Below, piece after piece: positions 1 through 6,721 of a DNA stretch of 26,739 bases (position 1 is its first letter; each line of letters begins with the position of its first letter). The stretch lies in NCBI GenBank assembly GCA_021784535.1, contig JAJYHW010000089.1, forward strand, positions 1 to 26,739, read 5' to 3'. The stretch is from a bacterium. Its GTDB lineage: Bacteria; Patescibacteriota; Microgenomatia; Levybacterales; UBA12049. Under the pieces are notes generated by a model. The model had not been told where the DNA came from and ran no database searches. It was given only the letters and a program-made list of their open reading frames with translations. The position numbers were made by a program, and so were the translations under genes.

Positions 1-221
1 TTTATAATTTTAAAGTTTTTTTTGAAAATTTTAGAAAATTTAAGCATCACTATAATAGAAATACTTATTTACTTATTTCAGTATTGAGTTTAAATTAAGC
101 AGAAAGAATATTATTGGGTAAAAAAGTTTATGTTTGTCATAAGAATAAAGCAGAAAACTGTATTTTAGTATACAAAATTTAGCGAGGTTTGAATAGTAAG
201 CCTAGCGTAATCTTTCATTTC

Positions 222-237
222 TGTGATTAAAATCACA
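222..237. promoter_or_regulatory. CRP/FNR-like operator upstream of the cytochrome b gene
   Basis: TGTGATTAAAATCACA is a perfect inverted repeat with 7-bp arms. It matches the CRP consensus TGTGA-N6-TCACA exactly and also contains the FNR-like core TGAT-N4-ATCA. Its centre (229.5) lies about 43 bp upstream of the start predicted from the TATAAT at 261-266, close to the class II activator position. There is no good -35 hexamer, as expected for an activator-dependent promoter. A Crp/Fnr-family regulator with a CRP-like recognition helix is encoded at 24758-25405; that it binds here is inference. Confidence 0.7.
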
Positions 238-260
238 TATCTTTTTCCTTTTATTTTATC

Positions 261-266
261 TATAAT
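261..266 (+). promoter_or_regulatory. -10 element of the cytochrome b promoter
   Basis: A consensus TATAAT ends 8 nt before the ATG at 275, so transcription should begin about 2 nt before the start codon and give an almost leaderless mRNA. No Shine-Dalgarno sequence precedes the ATG. The 274 bases from the window edge to this gene hold no credible reading frame. Besides this -10 and the palindrome at 222-237, nothing else is recognised there. Confidence 0.6.
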
Positions 267-274
267 AAGTTTAT

Positions 275-1702
275 ATGGTGAAAAAAGAAGATGCAGGCGT
301 AGTACAAGTTGTCAAAAATATCTGGCTTGAAGATGTTCCTTCTTACGCAAATAAATTTTTTTATTCGTTAGGTTTTTTCTCAATGATCTGCCTGGTATTG
401 CTGATTATTACAGGAATTATTCTTGTTTTCTTTGGGCCTAACTGGTGGCTAACGACACGCGCGGGACTGCTTATCAGAAGTATTCATCTCTGGTCTGTTC
501 AGGCACTCGTCGTCTTTATGATCCTTCATATGCTCATCGTCTTTTTTACCGGTGGTTACCGACCACCGAGACAGCTGGTGTGGATACTCGGCGCACTCAT
601 GCTTTTTCTTTCATTGATGGAAGCGGAATTCGGCTATGTCCTGCGCAATGATTTTTCCTCACAATGGCGGAGCCTTCAAGGCGCAGACTTCTATAACGGA
701 TCAGGCATGGGTATTGTCATCAATAATCTGAATTACGCGCAGATTTACGGAATCCACGTTGTTGTTATTCCTCTTCTTATTATCGCGCTGCTTTTTCTGC
801 ATTACGCGCTAATCCGGTTACGTGGAATTGCAAAACCATATAAAAAAGATGTATCGTACCGGATAGTCAAGGCAAATCATACCTTACTTTTTTTTAGAGG
901 TTTTGTATTAATCTGCGTCATTATCCTTCTTGCAGTTATTTTCCCTTCTCCGATGATTGAACCGGTCACTATCCAACAGGTTGCAACACAGGATCCTTCC
1001 CTTATGGCAATAACTCTTATTAGCGAAACGGATCACAGCTCAGACACAGCAACCTATATGGACAATATAGATCCGTATCAATTTAATACAAGAAAGGTTT
1101 TTGTTGAATACCCCTACAAAAAATATCTTGCGATAAACAGAACAGCGCCAGACATGATGCGGCTTTTTCTCAATGAAGATAAGCAAACGCAAAATAAGAT
1201 GATCAAGTCCGCGACTGCGTATTTTACCGTACATAACAAACTTACAACGGCTCCTGATACAAAAAATCCGCTTATCCCTGTCATCAGCTCGCTGGTATTC
1301 ATGGGACAAAGTGGTCTCTATGAAGCATCGCTGCAACAGGAAGCAACAACGCAATATAATCCGACCTATGTGTTACGCTTTTTATCAGACACGGGAGTGC
1401 TTGAAGATAAGGCTAACGATCTTACCATAAAGATCGGGCAATACGGCATGCTGCGTGAAGAAAAAGGCGCTATTCCTCCTGGAGCATGGTGGCTTGCGCC
1501 ACTGGGCGTAATGGATAATACGATTCTACAAAATGATCCCAATCAGGATAGGGATGGGGCTGAAATCGCCGGCATTTTTATGTTGCTCGTTTTAGCATTT
1601 CCTTATATCCCCTTTCTTAATGACCTGCCGGATAAATTAGGTATATATAAAATAATCTGGAAAGACAAAAAAGGATCAAAATCTAAGCCAATGAGTAATT
1701 AA
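275..1702 (+). CDS. Cytochrome b N-terminal domain membrane protein with a large extracytoplasmic insert
   Basis: A di-heme cytochrome b-like membrane protein of 475 residues, probably an electron-transfer subunit of a quinol-oxidising complex. The first four membrane helices (about 31-52, 72-92, 101-118, 157-181) carry the four expected heme ligands: H71 and H85 (spacing 14), and H161 and H176 (spacing 15, as in cytochrome b6). The GYRPPRQLVW segment after helix 2 is also typical. A fifth helix lies at about 204-225. About 200 mostly hydrophilic residues then precede one more helix (about 428-446), where the usual C-terminal domain with its PEWY motif would be; I see no clear PEWY. No Rieske protein, cytochrome c or oxidase gene lies next to it here, so its partners are unknown. 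The start is the ATG just after TATAAT. Expression is probably activator-controlled through the palindrome at 222-237. The family call is firm; the complex it serves is not. Confidence 0.85.
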   Translation: MVKKEDAGVVQVVKNIWLEDVPSYANKFFYSLGFFSMICLVLLIITGIILVFFGPNWWLTTRAGLLIRSIHLWSVQALVVFMILHMLIVFFTGGYRPPRQLVWILGALMLFLSLMEAEFGYVLRNDFSSQWRSLQGADFYNGSGMGIVINNLNYAQIYGIHVVVIPLLIIALLFLHYALIRLRGIAKPYKKDVSYRIVKANHTLLFFRGFVLICVIILLAVIFPSPMIEPVTIQQVATQDPSLMAITLISETDHSSDTATYMDNIDPYQFNTRKVFVEYPYKKYLAINRTAPDMMRLFLNEDKQTQNKMIKSATAYFTVHNKLTTAPDTKNPLIPVISSLVFMGQSGLYEASLQQEATTQYNPTYVLRFLSDTGVLEDKANDLTIKIGQYGMLREEKGAIPPGAWWLAPLGVMDNTILQNDPNQDRDGAEIAGIFMLLVLAFPYIPFLNDLPDKLGIYKIIWKDKKGSKSKPMSN

Positions 1703-1711
1703 GTCTCTACC

Positions 1712-1740
1712 TTGACGAATGAATCATTAATTGCTATTAT
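1712..1740 (+). promoter_or_regulatory. Promoter of the leu leader and operon
   Basis: TTGACG (1712-1717), a 17-bp spacer and TATTAT (1735-1740) form a good sigma-70-type promoter. The predicted start near 1747 is about 17 nt before the leader-peptide ATG at 1764. Confidence 0.6.
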
Positions 1741-1763
1741 TATTTTGTCTTAGATATTCTCTT

Positions 1764-1811
1764 ATGAAAATAGTTTTTAATCTTCTTACCCTTGCACTTC
1801 TTACCGTTTAA
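1764..1811 (+). CDS. leuL: leu operon leader peptide (attenuation)
   Basis: A 15-codon frame reads MKIVFNLLTLALLTV and then TAA. Five of the 15 residues are leucine, all CTT and clustered at 1782-1802, with Ile and two Val nearby. It lies between a good promoter and an intrinsic terminator placed directly before leuA, the arrangement of a ribosome-mediated attenuator. Leucine shortage would stall the ribosome on the CTT run, short of the antiterminator strand at 1814-1819. With leucine present the ribosome would reach the stop codon and cover that strand. No Shine-Dalgarno sequence is visible. Too short for homology; the call rests on composition and position. Confidence 0.82.
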   Translation: MKIVFNLLTLALLTV

Positions 1812-1871
1812 TACGGCGGAATTTGCTTGAGTAAGAAACTAATGCAGACCGCCGAAAGAGGCGGTTTTTTT
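1804..1871 (+). terminator. leu attenuator: 1:2 hairpin, antiterminator and intrinsic terminator
   Basis: The terminator stem is ACCGCC (1848-1853) with GGCGGT (1860-1865), a 6-nt loop, then seven T (1865-1871). The competing antiterminator pairs CGGCGG (1814-1819) with CCGCCG (1849-1854), 6 bp, excluding the terminator. A small upstream hairpin, CCGT (1804-1807) with ACGG (1813-1816), has the leader stop codon in its loop and would sequester the antiterminator strand. AGAGG (1857-1861), the likely leuA Shine-Dalgarno, lies in the terminator loop and 3' arm, so the hairpin may also hinder translation. Confidence 0.82.
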
Positions 1872-3023
1872 ATGACTATGAAGAACAACGTCTTTATTTT
1901 TGATACAACACTTCGTGACGGAGAACAGGCGCCCGGCTGTCAGCTTAACACTGCAGAAAAAATTGAAATCGCAAAGACGCTGGAAACTCTAGGCGTTGAT
2001 ATCATTGAAGCAGGCTTCCCAATCTCAAGTCCGGGAGACTTTCACTCAGTTGTCGAAATTTCCAAGACGGTACGACAACCTATTATCTGCGCGCTTACCC
2101 GAGCCATCAAAGGCGATATTGATTCGGCTGTTGAAGCACTGAAATTTGCCAAAAGAAAGCGTATTCATACTGGCATTGGCGCGTCTGATATTCATATAGA
2201 ATATAAATTTCGCAGTACCCGGGAAAAAATTCTTGAACAAGGTGTTGAAGCAGTAAGATACGCAAAGCGGTTTGTTCAAGATATCGAATTTTATGCAGAA
2301 GATGCAGGCAGAGCTGACAACGTATTTCTTACTCAAATGATAGAAGCAGTTATCAACGCTGGCGCAACGGTTGTCAATATCCCCGATACAACCGGTTATT
2401 GCCTCCCATCAGAGTTCGGCGCAAAAATTGCGTATCTCAAAGAACATGTCAGCAATATTGATAAAGCAATTATCTCTGTCCATTGTCATAATGACCTGGG
2501 CATGGCAACAGCCAATACTATTGCTGCAGTCCAGAACGGAGCCCGTCAAGTCCAGGTAACGCTCAATGGCGTCGGCGAACGGGCTGGCAATACCTCTCTA
2601 GAAGAAGTTGCGATGATTCTTAAAACACGTGAAAGTCTCAACACGCAAACAAATATCAATACCACCAGACTTTATCCCGCCAGCAGACTCGTCTCGCGAC
2701 TCATGCACATGCCGATTCAGGCAAATAAGGCAATTGTCGGCAGAAACGCGTTTGCTCATTCATCCGGCATCCATCAAAATGGCGTTTTGAAAAATCGCTT
2801 TACGTATGAAATTATGAATCCTGAAGATGTTGGGGTAACGCATTCAACAATTCCCTTAACCGCTCGCTCGGGCAGATCCGGCCTTGCCTACCATCTACGC
2901 AACTTAGGCTTCACTATAACACCTGAAGAACTTACAAAAGTATATGAAAAATTTTTACCACTCGCTGATATGAAAAAACGCATTACAAAAAAAGATCTAC
3001 ATGAGCTTATGATATCTTTATGA
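1872..3023 (+). CDS. leuA: 2-isopropylmalate synthase, short form without regulatory domain
   Basis: Catalyses the first committed step of leucine synthesis, condensing acetyl-CoA with 2-oxoisovalerate. The DRE-TIM (HMGL-like) barrel is clear: FDTTLRDGEQ at residues 10-19 supplies the catalytic Arg15 and metal-binding Asp16; HCHND at 204-208 supplies the metal-binding histidines; NGVGERAGN follows at 232-240 and an AHSSGIHQNG segment lies nearer the C terminus. At 383 residues it ends without the roughly 120-residue leucine-binding C-terminal domain of longer LeuA enzymes, so feedback inhibition of the usual kind is unlikely. I chose ATG 1872, preceded by AGAGG with a 10-nt gap. An in-frame TTG at 1827 would run through the attenuator hairpin. 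ATG 1878 is also possible. The stop overlaps the leuC start by 4 nt. The sequence looks Bacteroidetes-like from memory of that family. Confidence 0.95.
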   Translation: MTMKNNVFIFDTTLRDGEQAPGCQLNTAEKIEIAKTLETLGVDIIEAGFPISSPGDFHSVVEISKTVRQPIICALTRAIKGDIDSAVEALKFAKRKRIHTGIGASDIHIEYKFRSTREKILEQGVEAVRYAKRFVQDIEFYAEDAGRADNVFLTQMIEAVINAGATVVNIPDTTGYCLPSEFGAKIAYLKEHVSNIDKAIISVHCHNDLGMATANTIAAVQNGARQVQVTLNGVGERAGNTSLEEVAMILKTRESLNTQTNINTTRLYPASRLVSRLMHMPIQANKAIVGRNAFAHSSGIHQNGVLKNRFTYEIMNPEDVGVTHSTIPLTARSGRSGLAYHLRNLGFTITPEELTKVYEKFLPLADMKKRITKKDLHELMISL

Positions 3024-4432
3024 AAAAAACGCCACGAACGTTATTTGAAAAAATCTGGGATCAGCACATCGTTTTCCAGAAAGACGACTATCCTGCTGTC
3101 CTTTACATCGACGCGCATTTAATTCATGAAGTCACAAGTCCGCAGGCATTTAACGGATTAAAAAATCGCGGAATAAACGTCTTCAGAACACACCGGACTT
3201 GGGCGACGATGGATCATAACGTCCCGACCATTGATCAGGACAAACCGATTCAGGAAGAAATGTCTCGTAAACAGGTAGCGATGCTTCAGAAGAATTGTGA
3301 CGAATTTGGCATCAGCCTCTATGGATTGGGTCATCCAAATCAAGGAATCGTCCATATCATCGGGCCGGAGCTTGGGATAACCAAACCAGGCATGACAATC
3401 GTTTGCGGTGACAGCCACACCTCGACCCATGGAGCTTTTGGGACTATTTCATTTGGAATTGGTACCAGTGAAGTTGAACAAGTCCTTGCGAGTCAATCCA
3501 TTTTGCAATACAAACCAAAAACGATGAATATCAAAATTGACGGCAAGCTGGGTAAAGGCGTTACTTCCAAAGATATTATTCTTTATATCATTGCAAAAAT
3601 TTCAACCGCAGGAGGAACAGGTCATTTTGTTGAATATTCAGGCAGCGCAATTAATAACTTGTCAATGGAAGCGCGGATGACAATCTGCAATATGAGTATT
3701 GAGATGGGAGCACGAGGAGGAATGATTGCGCCGGATGAAATAACTTTCGCATACATAAAAGGACGTCCTTTCGCGCCAAAAGGAAAAGAATGGGAAAAAG
3801 CCCTTGCCTACTGGAAAACATTGAAAAGCGATAAAGACGCAATCTACGATAAAGAATTATTTATCGACGCGACTGATATCGAGCCCATGATAACGTACGG
3901 AACCAATCCTGCTATGGGTATGAAAATTACAGAAACAATTCCGACAGAAAATGACATGGAGAATGAAAATCAACGGCATAATTTCCGTGACGCGATGGAA
4001 TATATGGGACTACAAGGCGGCAAGCCATTACTGGGACAAAAAGTTGATTATGTTTTTTTGGGAAGTTGCACCAATTCCCGCATTGAAGATTATCGTAGTA
4101 TCGCAAAAATTGTCAAAGGCAAGAAGAAACCTGAAGGACTGACTGTTTTTGTCGTCCCCGGCTCAGCGCATATTGTCAAACAAATTGAAAAAGAAGGATT
4201 GGATAGAATTTTTATTGATGCTGGATTTGAAATGCGAAGTGCTGGATGCTCTGCCTGTCTTGGTATGAACGATGATAAAATTCCACCGGGAAAATATTGT
4301 ATCTCAACATCAAATCGTAATTTTCAAGGACGCCAGGGACCTGGCGCACGGACATTTCTGGCAAGTCCGATCACCGCAGCAGCAACGGCAATAACAGGAA
4401 GAGTGAGTGATGTGAGAGACTTTATTAAATAA
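3020..4432 (+). CDS. leuC: 3-isopropylmalate dehydratase large subunit
   Basis: Large subunit of the aconitase-like enzyme that converts 2-isopropylmalate to 3-isopropylmalate; it works with LeuD encoded just downstream. At 470 residues it has the length of the bacterial form. The three cysteines that hold the [4Fe-4S] cluster are visible: Cys350 in GSCTNSR, and Cys410 and Cys413 in GCSACLGMN. Other family segments are DHNVPT (65-70), CGDSHTSTHGAFG (129-141) and SNRNFQGRQGPGART near the end. ATG overlaps the leuA stop (ATGA), implying translational coupling. It depends on Fe-S assembly, and a SUF system is encoded on the opposite strand starting just beyond leuB. The long SMEARMTICNMSIEMGARGG region and overall pattern recall Bacteroidetes LeuC. 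Confidence 0.96.
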   Translation: MKKTPRTLFEKIWDQHIVFQKDDYPAVLYIDAHLIHEVTSPQAFNGLKNRGINVFRTHRTWATMDHNVPTIDQDKPIQEEMSRKQVAMLQKNCDEFGISLYGLGHPNQGIVHIIGPELGITKPGMTIVCGDSHTSTHGAFGTISFGIGTSEVEQVLASQSILQYKPKTMNIKIDGKLGKGVTSKDIILYIIAKISTAGGTGHFVEYSGSAINNLSMEARMTICNMSIEMGARGGMIAPDEITFAYIKGRPFAPKGKEWEKALAYWKTLKSDKDAIYDKELFIDATDIEPMITYGTNPAMGMKITETIPTENDMENENQRHNFRDAMEYMGLQGGKPLLGQKVDYVFLGSCTNSRIEDYRSIAKIVKGKKKPEGLTVFVVPGSAHIVKQIEKEGLDRIFIDAGFEMRSAGCSACLGMNDDKIPPGKYCISTSNRNFQGRQGPGARTFLASPITAAATAITGRVSDVRDFIK

Positions 4433-4472
4433 TATATTCGAAATCTATTTAAGCTTTGAAGCAAGGTATAAA

Positions 4473-4542
4473 AAATTTTTCGGTTGCATCTGAACACCTA
4501 CAGAAAAAATAAAATAGTGTGAATTGCAACGGAGAAAAATTT
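4473..4542 (+). ncRNA. Structured leader RNA element, copy 1 (before leuD); no known family recognised
   Basis: This gap folds into a long interrupted hairpin. The outer stem is AAATTTTTC (4473-4481) with GAAAAATTT (4534-4542). Next comes GTTGCA (4483-4488) with TGCAAC (4525-4530). An asymmetric internal loop has TCTGA (4489-4493) on the 5' side and GAAT (4521-4524) on the 3' side. The inner stem is ACAC (4494-4497) with GTGT (4517-4520), extended by TA/TA after a bulged C. A second copy before leuB (5193-5263) keeps the internal loop exactly and changes paired bases on both sides. The conserved loop could form tandem sheared G-A pairs. Function is not known; an in-operon riboswitch-like or protein-binding regulator is the natural guess. 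Confidence 0.7.
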
Positions 4543-4556
4543 CTATACCGAGCAAA

Positions 4557-5177
4557 ATGAAAATTATGCAAAAACAAAAGCTGACGAAAATTATATCCAC
4601 AGCCATACCTTTACGCATGGAGAACGTGGATACCGACCAGATTATCCCCGCGCGGTTTTTAAAAGCAACAACCCGCGAAGGATTTGGGTTGAATATTTTT
4701 CGTGATTGGCGGTATGATCCTGACGGCAATCCCAAACCGCATTTTGTTCTCAATCACCCGCAGTATGCAGGCGAAATTTTACTTGCTGGACACAATTTCG
4801 GCTGCGGATCAAGCCGCGAACATGCCGCGTGGGCATTATCAGATTATGGATTCAAAGCAGTGGTGTCCAGTTTCTTTGCAGATATTTTCAAGAATAACGC
4901 GCTCAATAATTCCCTGCTCCCCGTCCAGGTCACACCGGATTTTTTGCAATTACTTTTTGCCGCTGTGCACGAAAATCATAAAACAAAAATTGTCATTGAT
5001 GTTGACAAGCAAACCATCAGCGTACCTTCTAAAAAAATCTCTGAGGCATTTGATATCAATCCCTACAAAAAAATCTGCATCATGAATGGATATGATGACG
5101 TGGATTATCTGCTTAGTTTGAAACCGGAAATCGAGGAGTTTGAGAAAAAAAGAAAAAATGATTATTCTCTATCTTAA
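4557..5177 (+). CDS. leuD: 3-isopropylmalate dehydratase small subunit
   Basis: Small subunit of isopropylmalate isomerase, which completes the active site of LeuC. Visible family signatures are the N-terminal ENVDTDQIIPARFLK, then GHNFGCGSSREHAAWAL in the middle and NNSLLPV further on. At about 206 residues it is the standard bacterial length. ATG 4557 and the in-frame ATG 4566 are both plausible; 4566 gives the N terminus most like family members. Neither has a strong Shine-Dalgarno: GGAG at 4531-4534 is more than 20 nt from 4557 and lies next to the RNA element's 3' strand. The frame is open back to a TTG at 4524, which is inside the RNA hairpin and unlikely to be used. It lies 124 nt after leuC, a wide gap for this operon that is filled by the structured element. 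Confidence 0.94.
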   Translation: MKIMQKQKLTKIISTAIPLRMENVDTDQIIPARFLKATTREGFGLNIFRDWRYDPDGNPKPHFVLNHPQYAGEILLAGHNFGCGSSREHAAWALSDYGFKAVVSSFFADIFKNNALNNSLLPVQVTPDFLQLLFAAVHENHKTKIVIDVDKQTISVPSKKISEAFDINPYKKICIMNGYDDVDYLLSLKPEIEEFEKKRKNDYSLS

Positions 5178-5192
5178 GAACGATACGCAAAC

Positions 5193-5263
5193 ATGTTTCC
5201 GTTTCATCTGAACGCCATAATTATTTGCTAAATAAGATCGGGTGAATTGAAACCAGGAAATAT
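5193..5263 (+). ncRNA. Structured leader RNA element, copy 2 (before leuB)
   Basis: Same architecture as 4473-4542. The outer stem is ATGTTTCC (5193-5200) with GGAAATAT (5256-5263, one G-U pair). The middle stem is GTTTCA (5201-5206) with TGAAAC (5248-5253). The internal loop, TCTGA (5207-5211) opposite GAAT (5244-5247), is identical to copy 1. The inner stem is A-C-[G bulge]-C-C (5212-5216) with GGGT (5240-5243). The apical region has its own hairpin, TTATTT (5221-5226) with AAATAA (5230-5235). Relative to copy 1 the middle stem swaps G-C for T-A at its fourth pair and the outer stem differs at several pairs while staying helical. The leuB start is about 50 nt downstream. Confidence 0.7.
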
Positions 5264-5311
5264 TTTTTTACGCTGAGCTAATTAAATATATTTTTAGAAG
5301 GCATAATACCA

Positions 5312-6367
5312 ATGAAAAAAACAATTGCAGTCTTACCAGGTGATGGCATCGGGCCGGAAGTAATTGAACAGGCTAAAAATAGCTTACAAACCGTTGCTGA
5401 AAAATTCGGCCATACGTTTATTTTCAAAGATGGCTTGATCGGTGCTGTTGCGATTGATAAAAAGGGAAATCCATATCCGATTGAAACGCACAAACTTTGT
5501 CTTAACTCTGACGCGATTCTATTCGGCGCGATCGGTGATCCAAAATATGACAATAATCCGATAGCAAAAATTAGACCAGAACAGGGTCTTCTTAAAATGC
5601 GAAAAGCTCTGGCGCTTTATGCCAATATACGACCAATTTTTACATTTAAGAACTTGCTTGCTGCTTCCCCACTCAAGGAAGAAATTATTAAAGGGACTGA
5701 TTTTATCGTCATCCGTGAACTAATCGGAGGAATTTATTTTGGAAAAAAAGGAAGAAATACCGTACGCACTGCTGCGTTTGATACAAGTGAATATTCGCAA
5801 AAAGAAATTGAACAGGTCGCAAAATATGCATTTCAGCTCGCACAAAAAAGAAAAAAAAGATTAACAGTTGTCGATAAAGCAAACGTGCTGGAAACATCCA
5901 GGCTTTGGCGAGAAACAATACAAAATATGGAAAAAGATTATTCTGATGTGACGGTAACTTATATGTTTGTTGATAACGCATCGATGCAGATCATCAAGCA
6001 TCCGAGCGAATTTGATGTCATTGTTACTGAAAATATGTTTGGGGATATTCTAACTGATGAAGCATCAGTTATTACTGGCTCACTTGGCATGCTCCCCTCG
6101 GCATCAATCGGCAAAAAAACCGCGCTCTATGAACCGATTCACGGCTCATACCACAAAGCTGCCGGACAAAATACTGCCAATCCCATTGGAGCAGTTCTTT
6201 CTGCTGCCATGATGCTGGAGTATAGTTTTGGGTTAAAACGTGAACGAGACGCGATCTATACTGCCGTTGAAAACGTGTTAAACAAAGGTTTCGGAACAAA
6301 AGATCTTAATCCCAAAACAGCACTTGGGACAAAAGAATTGGGAGAAAAAATCAAAAAGGCAATCTAA
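5312..6367 (+). CDS. leuB: 3-isopropylmalate dehydrogenase
   Basis: NAD-dependent oxidative decarboxylation of 3-isopropylmalate to 2-oxoisocaproate precursor, the last leucine-specific step before transamination. At 351 residues it matches the family. Motifs seen: LPGDGIGPEV at 8-17, KMRKALALYANIRP in the substrate-arginine region, RELIGGIYFG, VDKANVL, then DNASMQIIKHPSEFDVIVTE with the metal-binding acidic segment, GDILTDEAS, and EPIHGSYHKAAGQNTANP at the NAD pocket. The start is well supported by AGAAGG (5296-5301) 10 nt upstream. It is last in the leu unit. Its 3' end overlaps the convergent sufU gene by 17 nt and no intrinsic terminator is visible between them. Confidence 0.96.
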   Translation: MKKTIAVLPGDGIGPEVIEQAKNSLQTVAEKFGHTFIFKDGLIGAVAIDKKGNPYPIETHKLCLNSDAILFGAIGDPKYDNNPIAKIRPEQGLLKMRKALALYANIRPIFTFKNLLAASPLKEEIIKGTDFIVIRELIGGIYFGKKGRNTVRTAAFDTSEYSQKEIEQVAKYAFQLAQKRKKRLTVVDKANVLETSRLWRETIQNMEKDYSDVTVTYMFVDNASMQIIKHPSEFDVIVTENMFGDILTDEASVITGSLGMLPSASIGKKTALYEPIHGSYHKAAGQNTANPIGAVLSAAMMLEYSFGLKRERDAIYTAVENVLNKGFGTKDLNPKTALGTKELGEKIKKAI

Positions 6368-6716
6368 TTTTTTTACCTGTTTTATATACGAGCAGTGCGC
6401 ATGCCATTCGCGCCGGCGTTAATGTTACGCCTAATAAATCCAATACGTCCTGCTCGCTCATCTTTTTTATTTCTGCCAAACTTTTATTTTTCATTTCCTC
6501 AGTAAACAAGGATGCAGACGCTTGTGAAATAGCACAACCAACCCCAAAAAATAATATTTTTTTCACTCTTCCCTTTTCTATTGCAAGCGTCAATCGAATC
6601 GAATCACCACAGAGAGGGTTGATTTCCGTAACATCAATGTCAGCATTATTCAAAACGCCAAAATTCTGTGGATTTTGCGAGTGTTCCAAAATAATCTCTC
6701 GGTATAACGGATCCAT
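6351..6716 (-). CDS. sufU: SufU/IscU-like Fe-S assembly protein
   Basis: Sulfur acceptor or scaffold protein that works with the cysteine desulfurase encoded immediately upstream. At 121 residues it has the family's active-site set: Cys36 and Asp38 (NPLCGD), Cys61 (GVGCAISQASAS) and Cys106 (ARMACALL). This matches the Cys-Asp-Cys-Cys zinc/sulfur-transfer site of SufU. IscU has a histidine before its last cysteine; here it is alanine, favouring SufU. It lacks the extra segment of roughly 20 residues found between the second and third cysteines of Firmicutes SufU, so the length is more like IscU. It lies 5 nt after sufS and is the last gene of the long minus-strand run. Its end overlaps leuB convergently. 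Subfamily placement is less certain than function. Confidence 0.88.
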   Translation of the reverse strand: MDPLYREIILEHSQNPQNFGVLNNADIDVTEINPLCGDSIRLTLAIEKGRVKKILFFGVGCAISQASASLFTEEMKNKSLAEIKKMSEQDVLDLLGVTLTPARMACALLVYKTGKKIRLPF

Positions 6717-6721
6717 ATACG

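Noticed and set aside
1827..1871. N-terminal extension of LeuA from TTG 1827
   Set aside because: The codons run through the antiterminator and terminator strands and have no family similarity; ATG 1872 has AGAGG at a good distance.
4473..5263. Integron attC sites, because the leu-gap elements begin GTT and end AAC
   Set aside because: The ends do not fit the RYYYAAC/GTTRRRY core sites, there is no integrase, and the genes are an ordinary leu operon.
4473..5263. T-box leader
   Set aside because: No AGGGTGG-N-ACCGCG antiterminator consensus and no terminator follow either copy.
4473..5263. Glutamine (glnA-type) or other known riboswitch
   Set aside because: CATCTGAAC superficially recalls glnA RNA, but the rest of that consensus is missing; no other known class fits by eye.
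6351..6380. Bidirectional terminator between leuB and sufU
   Set aside because: The genes overlap by 17 nt and no stem with a T-run is visible.
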